From assembly GCF_900476375.1 (NCBI RefSeq), contig NZ_UPPP01000116.1, forward strand, positions 1-64,000: a stretch of 64,000 nt of DNA, read 5' to 3'. Below the pieces are notes generated by a model. It ran no database searches, had not been told where the DNA came from, and was given only the letters and a program-made list of their open reading frames with translations. Positions 58,388 through 64,000 of this stretch are shown one piece after another (positions within the stretch are counted from its first letter, which is position 1; every line of letters starts with the position of its first letter). This DNA comes from Allolucifera butyrica (GTDB lineage Bacteria; Bacillota; Negativicutes; Sporomusales; UPPP01). The position numbers and the translations under genes are program-made.

Positions 58388-59782
58388 ATGCATTTTCATA
58401 AACAGATTGCAGTCGGTTTGGTTGGCTTTTTGACGGCGCTTTCTCTTTCGGCTCCCATTGCCGCCGCCGCCGCCAGTCAGCAGAAGACGGCGGCGCCAAC
58501 AGCAGCAGCGCCGAAAGCGCCGGTTGCCGTTGATGCGAATGAACTGTCCTATGATGAATCCAACGGTGATTTTTTTGCCCAGGGCAACGTAATTATCACC
58601 CAGAACGACGGCAAAATTACCACGGACCGGGCCGAGGGAAATACCCAGAAGTATGAGATATGGGTCAAAGACAAGGCGTATATGACGCAGCCGGGCTTGC
58701 AGCTTACCGGCAGTGCCCTAAAGTACAATTATCATGCCAAAACGGGTACGGTTGGGGAAGCAACGGGCTGGGTGGAGAAAGAAAGGGTCTACGGCAACCA
58801 TATTGAAATCTATCCCGATAAGGATATTATCAAAAACGGCTGGATTACCCGCTGTCCGGCGAAGGTTCCGGATTATCATATCAGCGCCGAACGGATTGAA
58901 ATTTGGCCCGGCGACCATTATATCGCCTATAACGCCAAGTTCTGGTTCAAAAAGGTGGAACTGTTCTCCATGGCCAAATACCGGGGATCCCTGAAGAAAG
59001 GTGCCCAGAGTGATTTTCCGAAAATTGGACAGAGTTCAAGCGACGGCTTTTATATTGGACAACGGGTAGAGTATCCGTTAACGGAGAAGCTGTCCGCTTT
59101 TGCCAATATCAACTACTATACGAAACACGGATTTAAGCCGGACTATGGCCTGGCCGACAGGGAACAGGGCTATACGGTCCGTCTGGTGCAGGGAGATTAC
59201 GAAGACAGTGACGATAACTGGATTAGGAAGGAACCGGAACTGCAATTCGACTTGGACAGCAGGCGGATTGGCAAATTACCGTTGCAATATTCTTTCACCG
59301 CCAGTTACGGCAAATGGAACGATGATATCAAGTCCAGCTGGCACCAGGATTACAAGCTTTATTTTACCCGTGATCCGATCAATTTCAGTAAATCCCTGCA
59401 TTTGTATCTGGGGTCCGGTTTCGAGAATGTACGGGAAAGTTATGATGGATCGTCCAATAATATTTTTCTGCTTGACAGTATGTTGAGCAAAGACTGGTCA
59501 AACCGCTTTAACACTTGGATCGCCTATCATAACCGCAGCAATACCACTGCGCTGTTTGCGTATGAAAGTGCCGACCGGAACCGGGAACTGGACAGCGGGT
59601 TTACCTACCGGATTGACCGGATGGATGCCCTGAGTGTCAGCAGGACCTATAATCTGGAGACGAATCAGGTAACGGACCTGGACTACACCTGGCACCGCAA
59701 TCTGCATTGCTGGCAGCTGGATCTTATGTATAGGGCCAAACGGCATCAAATACACTGGGATATCAGCGTTGCCCAATGGTGA
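58388..59782 (+). CDS. lptD: Short LptD-like LPS assembly protein
   Basis: LptD inserts LPS into the outer membrane. The 464-residue protein has a signal peptide (1-28), an OstA jellyroll (about 45-160; VDANELSYDESNGDFFAQGNVIITQNDGKITTDRAEG) and a barrel-like region (about 200-464) ending in WDISVAQW. Motifs YNAKFWFKKVELFSMAKYRG and the cysteine in WITRCPAKVPDYHISAERIEI are in family positions. E. coli LptD is about 784 residues, so this barrel is much shorter than the 26 strands known. No lptE gene is adjacent. ATG 58388; it is followed by gmhA after 24 bases. Confidence 0.85.
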   Translation: MHFHKQIAVGLVGFLTALSLSAPIAAAAASQQKTAAPTAAAPKAPVAVDANELSYDESNGDFFAQGNVIITQNDGKITTDRAEGNTQKYEIWVKDKAYMTQPGLQLTGSALKYNYHAKTGTVGEATGWVEKERVYGNHIEIYPDKDIIKNGWITRCPAKVPDYHISAERIEIWPGDHYIAYNAKFWFKKVELFSMAKYRGSLKKGAQSDFPKIGQSSSDGFYIGQRVEYPLTEKLSAFANINYYTKHGFKPDYGLADREQGYTVRLVQGDYEDSDDNWIRKEPELQFDLDSRRIGKLPLQYSFTASYGKWNDDIKSSWHQDYKLYFTRDPINFSKSLHLYLGSGFENVRESYDGSSNNIFLLDSMLSKDWSNRFNTWIAYHNRSNTTALFAYESADRNRELDSGFTYRIDRMDALSVSRTYNLETNQVTDLDYTWHRNLHCWQLDLMYRAKRHQIHWDISVAQW

Positions 59783-59806
59783 TTTGATTTTGAGGAGGTT
59801 ATCGTT

Positions 59807-60361
59807 TTGTTAGTTAAGAGTTTACTCAATGACCATATTCAGACCATCCGGCAGTTCGATGAGGAACTGCTGGATGCCATTTCCCGTTTTGCCGACCGGT
59901 GCCGCTCTGCGCTTAATGGCGGCGGCACCGTTTTCTTTATGGGCAACGGCGGCAGTGCTGCCGATTCGCAGCATCTGGCGGCGGAACTGGTGGGACGTTT
60001 TCAGCGGGAACGCAAAGGACTCCCGTCCGTCGCGCTAACCACGGACACGTCCATTTTGACGTCGGTGGGCAACGATTACGGTTTTGACAGGGTGTTTGCC
60101 CGGCAAGTAGAGGCGCTGGTCAAAGCGGGCGATGTCGTTGTCGGCTTTTCCACGTCCGGCAACAGTGCGAATGTAATCGCCGCTTTTAAAATGGCTAAAG
60201 AACAGGGAGCTTTTACGGTAGGCATGACCGGACGCAAAGGCGGCGCGATGCGGGAACTTTGCGACTTGTGTCTTTGCGTGCCGTCCGATACTACAGCCCG
60301 CATTCAGGAGGCTCATATTACGATTGGCCATATTGTTTGCGAATTAATTGAAGAGGTGTAA
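59807..60361 (+). CDS. gmhA: Sedoheptulose-7-phosphate isomerase GmhA
   Basis: GmhA converts sedoheptulose-7-phosphate to D-glycero-D-manno-heptose-7-phosphate, the first step to LPS core heptose. The 184-residue SIS protein has FMGNGGSAADSQHLAAELVGRFQRERKGLPSVALTTDTSILT and VGFSTSGNSANVIAAF, with the zinc/active-site HLAAEL and a later QEAHITIGHIVCELIE. The start is TTG 59807 behind TGAGGAGG. hldE begins three bases after the stop, so gmhA, hldE, hldD and gmhB form one tightly packed operon. Confidence 0.95.
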   Translation: MLVKSLLNDHIQTIRQFDEELLDAISRFADRCRSALNGGGTVFFMGNGGSAADSQHLAAELVGRFQRERKGLPSVALTTDTSILTSVGNDYGFDRVFARQVEALVKAGDVVVGFSTSGNSANVIAAFKMAKEQGAFTVGMTGRKGGAMRELCDLCLCVPSDTTARIQEAHITIGHIVCELIEEV

Positions 60362-60364
60362 CCG

Positions 60365-61846
60365 ATGTTTCAACGAATGGAACAAGTCCATTCTTTTTTG
60401 TCTACAGGGGCGAAAAATGTCGCCATTGCCGTGATTGGTGACGTGATGCTTGATAAATACTATTACGGCGAAGTGAAACGCATTTCGCCGGAAGCGCCCG
60501 TGCCGGTGACGAGGGTTACCGGCGAGAGGCAAACCCTCGGCGGCGCGGCCAATGTAGCGGCGAATCTGGCCCGGTTGGGCTGCCGTGTCTGGATGGGCGG
60601 CATCAGCGGCGACGATACAAACCGTCAGGCGGTCTGTGAATTATTGGCGTCCGCCGGAATCGACTATAGCGGTTTGATTATAACGGACCGGCATACCATT
60701 GCCAAATTACGGATTGTTGGCGCGCATCAGCAAATGCTGCGCCTGGACTTTGAAGAGCCGGGACCGTTGAAAGTAGAAGAACAAACCAAGCTGCAGGCTT
60801 GGTTCGAGAATTTGCTGCGGCAAAAGATTAACGGCGTCATTTTGTCCGACTATGCCAAAGGCGTATGCACACCGGATTTTTGCCAATACGTCATTAGCCG
60901 CTGCCAACAGGCCGGCATTCCGGTTCTGGTTGATCCGAAGGGGGCCGACTGGCTGAAATACCGCGGCGCCGGCTTTATTACTCCCAATGTCAAAGAACTG
61001 GGAGAAGCGTTTAACCGCTCTTTAAAAAACGAGGATGCCGTAATCCGGCAGTATGCGCACGAAGCCCGTGCGGCCTTTGACATACCCAATCTGGTAGTGA
61101 CCCGTTCCGAGCGGGGGCTTAGCGTAGTGAACGGTGGCATGGAAGTGCATATTCCCACCCAGGCGCGGGAGGTTTACGATGTTTCCGGTGCCGGCGACAC
61201 GGTGGCCGCCGTATTCCTGGCTGCTTTTGCGGCCGGAGTGGGGATGGGTGACGCCGCTCTCTTGGCTAACTTAGCCGCCGGCGTGGTGGTCAGCAAAGTC
61301 GGGACCTATGCCATTACCGCCGAGGAACTGAAACAAGCCGTGCAGTCCCAATACGCCGCCACGGTTACGGAAGGCAAGATTCTTGCCTGGCCGGAACTGG
61401 AGCAAAGTATTGATCAATGGCGGGCCGCCGGCGATACCCTCGTTTTCACCAACGGCTGTTTTGACCTTTTACATATGGGCCATGTAACCTATTTGCAGAA
61501 AGCCAGAAAACTGGGCGACAAATTAATTCTCGGTCTCAATACCGATGCGTCGGTAGCCGGGTTGAAAGGTCCCAGCCGGCCGATTGTGGCGGAAATGGAC
61601 CGGGCCCAGGTTATGGCGGCGCTGGAATGTGTGGATGCGGTAATACTATTTGATGAAGAGACTCCTTTGGAATTAATCCGGCGGGTGAAGCCGGATATCC
61701 TGGTCAAGGGCGGCGACTACAAGCCGGAAGAAGTGGTTGGCCGGGAGTTTGCCGGGAAAGTGGAAATTATCGATTTTGAACCCGGCCGTTCGACAACCGG
61801 ACTGATTCAAAGGATTCTTGCGACCTATAAGGAGGCGACAATATGA
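60365..61846 (+). CDS. hldE: Bifunctional heptose kinase/adenylyltransferase HldE
   Basis: HldE phosphorylates heptose-7-phosphate and later adenylylates heptose-1-phosphate. The 493-residue protein has an N-terminal ribokinase-fold domain (about 1-330; GGAANVAANLARLGCRVWMGGISGDD, VYDVSGAGDTVAAVFLAAFAAG) and a C-terminal cytidylyltransferase-like domain (about 350-493; VFTNGCFDLLHMGHVTYLQKARKLGDKLILGLN). Both halves look intact, so it is a true bifunctional form. ATG 60365 follows GAGGTG. Its stop overlaps the hldD start (ATGA). Confidence 0.96.
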   Translation: MFQRMEQVHSFLSTGAKNVAIAVIGDVMLDKYYYGEVKRISPEAPVPVTRVTGERQTLGGAANVAANLARLGCRVWMGGISGDDTNRQAVCELLASAGIDYSGLIITDRHTIAKLRIVGAHQQMLRLDFEEPGPLKVEEQTKLQAWFENLLRQKINGVILSDYAKGVCTPDFCQYVISRCQQAGIPVLVDPKGADWLKYRGAGFITPNVKELGEAFNRSLKNEDAVIRQYAHEARAAFDIPNLVVTRSERGLSVVNGGMEVHIPTQAREVYDVSGAGDTVAAVFLAAFAAGVGMGDAALLANLAAGVVVSKVGTYAITAEELKQAVQSQYAATVTEGKILAWPELEQSIDQWRAAGDTLVFTNGCFDLLHMGHVTYLQKARKLGDKLILGLNTDASVAGLKGPSRPIVAEMDRAQVMAALECVDAVILFDEETPLELIRRVKPDILVKGGDYKPEEVVGREFAGKVEIIDFEPGRSTTGLIQRILATYKEATI

Positions 61847-62808
61847 TTATTGTAACCGGCGGAGCCGGCTTTATCGGCAGCAACCTGGTCAAAGGACTGA
61901 ATGACCAGGGGTATGATAACATTCTGATTGTGGATAATCTCACCAATGCGGAAAAATGCAAAAACATGGTGGGACTTAAATTTAAAGATTACGTTGATAA
62001 AATGGACTTTGCCAATGCCGTGCAAAACGGCAAGTATGGCCGGGAACCCATCGAAGCGGTATTCCATCAGGGCGCTTGTTCCGATACCATGGAGTATAAC
62101 GGCAAGTACATGATGGCCAATAACTATGAGTACAGCAAAATGCTATTTGACTTGTGCATCGGCCGCAAGATTCAGTACATTTATGCATCCTCCGCTTCCA
62201 CGTACGGCGGCGGCAAAAAGGGTTTCACCGAAGGCCCGGCTTCGGAAGATGCGCTCAATGTGTATGCCTTTTCCAAACTCGCTTTTGACCGCTATGTCCA
62301 GCGGCATTTGCCGCTGCTGTCCAGCCAGGTGGTGGGACTGAAATATTTTAATGTCTATGGCCCGCAGGAAAACCATAAGGGACGGATGGCCTCCATTGCC
62401 TATCAGCTGTATCGCCAGCTGCAGGAGTCGGGCGTAATGAAACTCTTCGGCGCGACGGACGGCTATGGCGCTGGCGAGCAGAAACGGGATTTTGTCTATG
62501 TCAAGGATGTCGTAAAGGTCAACCTGTTCTTTTGGGAACATCCCGAAATCAGCGGCATTTTCAATTGCGGCACCGGTACGGCCAACTCCTTTAACGCCGT
62601 GGCCCGGGCGCTGCAGAAAGTGGCCGGTAAAGGCGAGATTGAATACGTACCATTCCCGGACGTGCTGAAGGGAAAATACCAGAGCTTTACCCAGGCGGAT
62701 ACGGACAAACTGCTGGCCGCCGGCTATCAGGGAGGATTTATGCCGCTGGAAGAAGCGGTGGCCGATTATTACAGATATCTTGAAAATAGTGACGGGTATA
62801 TTCGATGA
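61843..62808 (+). CDS. hldD: ADP-L-glycero-D-manno-heptose-6-epimerase HldD
   Basis: HldD epimerises ADP-heptose to the L,D form used by heptosyltransferases. The 321-residue NAD(P)-dependent SDR begins MIIVTGGAGFIGSNLVKGL (Rossmann GxxGxxG) and has the family block HQGACSDTMEYNGKYMMANNYEYSK, the catalytic Tyr in NVYAFSKLAFD (YxxxK) and GLKYFNVYGPQENHKGRMAS. It overlaps hldE by four bases and gmhB by four bases (ATGA), so the operon is translationally coupled throughout. Confidence 0.96.
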   Translation: MIIVTGGAGFIGSNLVKGLNDQGYDNILIVDNLTNAEKCKNMVGLKFKDYVDKMDFANAVQNGKYGREPIEAVFHQGACSDTMEYNGKYMMANNYEYSKMLFDLCIGRKIQYIYASSASTYGGGKKGFTEGPASEDALNVYAFSKLAFDRYVQRHLPLLSSQVVGLKYFNVYGPQENHKGRMASIAYQLYRQLQESGVMKLFGATDGYGAGEQKRDFVYVKDVVKVNLFFWEHPEISGIFNCGTGTANSFNAVARALQKVAGKGEIEYVPFPDVLKGKYQSFTQADTDKLLAAGYQGGFMPLEEAVADYYRYLENSDGYIR

Positions 62809-63314
62809 AACCAGCCGTCTTTTTTGACCGGGACGGAGTGCTCAACCAGGATATTGGTTACTTGTACCGTCCGGAAGACTTTGTCTGGACGGATGGAGCC
62901 AGGGAAGCAATCCGGCTGTGCAATGAACGGGGTTACTACGTTTTTGTCGTGACCAACCAAAGCGGTGTGGCGCGGGGCTACTACGAAGAAAGGGATGTCA
63001 TCGCCTTGCACAACTGGATGCAAGGCGAACTGGCGGCTGATGGTGCTCACATTGATGCGTTTTATCATTGTCCGCATCATCCCGAAGGGAAAGTACCTCA
63101 GTACAAGGCCGCCTGCACCTGCCGCAAACCCGCTCCCGGCCTGATTTTACAAGCGGCCCGTGACTGGCCGGTAGATCTGGCCCACTCCTTTATTATCGGC
63201 GACAACCCCGGCGATGTCGAAGCCGGCCGCGCCGCTGGCATCAAAGGCTATCTGTTTGCCGGCAAAAATCTATATACCTTTGTGCAAACAATTTTAAACC
63301 AGCCCGAAGAATAG
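62805..63314 (+). CDS. gmhB: D-glycero-D-manno-heptose 1,7-bisphosphate phosphatase GmhB
   Basis: GmhB removes the 7-phosphate between the two HldE steps. The 169-residue HAD phosphatase has motif I AVFFDRDGVLNQDIGYLY, the zinc-binding loop CPHHPEGKVPQYKAACTCRKPAPG (Cys-x-His...Cys-x-Cys) and motif IV FIIGDNPGDVEAGRAAGI. ATG 62805 overlaps the hldD stop. With gmhA, hldE and hldD it completes ADP-L,D-heptose synthesis. Confidence 0.95.
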   Translation: MKPAVFFDRDGVLNQDIGYLYRPEDFVWTDGAREAIRLCNERGYYVFVVTNQSGVARGYYEERDVIALHNWMQGELAADGAHIDAFYHCPHHPEGKVPQYKAACTCRKPAPGLILQAARDWPVDLAHSFIIGDNPGDVEAGRAAGIKGYLFAGKNLYTFVQTILNQPEE

Positions 63315-63321
63315 ACTGAAT

Positions 63322-63350
63322 GAGATTGCTTCACTCCGTTCGCAATGACA
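63322..63350. repeat. Partial copy of the dispersed palindromic repeat
   Basis: GAGATTGCTTCACTCCGTTC with the following GCAATGACA matches only the first arm of the unit (29 bases). It lies between gmhB and the heptosyltransferase ribosome binding site, so it would be transcribed inside the operon. Confidence 0.8.
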
Positions 63351-63365
63351 GAAGTAGGAGGTCCT

Positions 63366-64000
63366 ATGCCTGACCGGGAATACAACAACATTTTAATTAT
63401 CAAACTGAGCTCCCTGGGCGACATCATTCATGCCTTGCCTTGTGCGGCCGCCTTGCGGGAACGGTTTCCCCGGGCCAAAATCAGCTGGATTACGGAACCG
63501 CCGTTCGCCGGTTTCTTACCGGGACAGCCGGTGCTCGATGAAATATTGATTTTCGACAAGCCCCGTTTGCGTGCCAACGGATTAGGCGGTAAACTTTCCC
63601 ATTTGCAAGAGCTGGGGCGGGAACTGAAAGCCAGAAAGTTCGATTTGGTACTGGACCTGCAGGGGCTGTTTAAAAGCGCTCTGGTCGCCTGGCTGACCGG
63701 CTGTCCGGAGCGGCTGGGCTATTGCGAAATGCGGGAACTCAGCGGACTCGTCAGCCGGGCCGTCTGTGGCGAATACCGCCAGGCCCACGTTATTGACCGG
63801 TATTTGGACGTCATCCGCCATCTCGGCGGCAAGATAGAGAAGGTGTCCTTTCCGTTACCTGCTTTAGAAACAGAAAAAAGAGAAATGGATCAAATGCTGC
63901 AGGAACTGGGAATCGCCCCGGAAGAACGGCCGGTCGTACTGGCGCCGGGCACCAGTTGGCCGACCAAGTGCTGGCCGGTTGAATACTACGGGGAACTGGC
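63366..64000 (+). CDS. LPS heptosyltransferase (glycosyltransferase family 9), cut by window end
   Basis: The frame is open to the window end (about 211 residues). It begins NNILIIKLSSLGDIIHALPCAAALRERFPRAKISWITE, the classic start of family 9 heptosyltransferases such as WaaC, and has DLVLDLQGLFKSALVAWLTG and, near the end, PVVLAPGTSWPTKCWPVEYYGELA, the ADP-heptose-binding region. ATG 63366 follows TAGGAGG. WaaC adds the first heptose to Kdo; WaaF the second. The sequence up to here suits WaaC best, but the C-terminal part is outside the window. Confidence 0.9.
   Translation, partial: MPDREYNNILIIKLSSLGDIIHALPCAAALRERFPRAKISWITEPPFAGFLPGQPVLDEILIFDKPRLRANGLGGKLSHLQELGRELKARKFDLVLDLQGLFKSALVAWLTGCPERLGYCEMRELSGLVSRAVCGEYRQAHVIDRYLDVIRHLGGKIEKVSFPLPALETEKREMDQMLQELGIAPEERPVVLAPGTSWPTKCWPVEYYGEL

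Overview
This 64 kb window comes from a diderm, spore-forming Firmicute of the class Negativicutes, most like a member of the Sporomusaceae. The evidence is a flagellar P-ring gene (flgI), a nearly complete LPS and outer-membrane (OM) assembly gene set, OmpM-type porins that tether the OM through SLH domains, and a SpoIVB-type S55 peptidase, a family typical of spore formers. Almost all genes are on the + strand with strong purine-rich ribosome binding sites. No rRNA, tRNA or CRISPR array was seen.

Layout. 1-1.07 kb: end of a flagellar operon (flgI, flgJ-like rod-binding protein). 1.2-4.9 kb: a three-gene exported cassette (phosphodiester glycosidase, biotinyl/lipoyl-like protein, S55 peptidase). 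5.2-14.1 kb: mlaE-mlaF-mlaD, a TolC-family protein and tamB, a trans-envelope lipid trafficking set. 14.2-22 kb: a small sigma factor, a membrane protein of unknown role, bamA, an unknown BamA neighbour, three OmpH/Skp-like genes and lpxD. 22.3-24.2 kb: a chemoreceptor with a PhnD-like C-terminal domain. 24.6-29.8 kb: a YjbH-like OM protein, a lipid A acyltransferase, and an unusual ABC permease plus ATPase. 29.8-47.7 kb: lpxC, fabZ, lpxA, lpxI, lpxB, msbA, waaA, lpxK, kdsB, kdsA, kdsD, kdsC, a second acyltransferase, lptC, lptA, a four-helix-bundle gene, lptB, lptF/G and a DUF3084 gene. 47.8-52.9 kb: a minus-strand LysR regulator, a small secreted protein and two OmpM porins separated by a YqgF-like gene. 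53.1-54.6 kb: an IS110-family element inserted inside a dispersed palindromic repeat. 54.7-58.2 kb: a UbiA-family prenyltransferase, a CPBP protease and two secreted proteins. 58.4-64 kb: a short LptD followed by gmhA, hldE, hldD, gmhB and a heptosyltransferase cut by the window end.

Together these genes make Kdo-lipid A and heptose precursors, flip the lipid (MsbA), carry it across the envelope (Lpt), insert OM proteins (BamA, OmpH, TamB) and move phospholipids (Mla). The most notable observations are: a shared GACY-N4-AGTC operator-like palindrome upstream of four envelope genes; an IS110 element that splits a palindromic repeat and whose upstream non-coding end contains short segments matching both target flanks, as expected of a bridge RNA; a -1 frameshift at an A AAA AAC heptamer in its transposase; a chemoreceptor with an apparently cytoplasmic substrate-binding domain; an orphan ABC transporter in the lipid A cluster; and a family of word-like GC-rich intergenic sequences.
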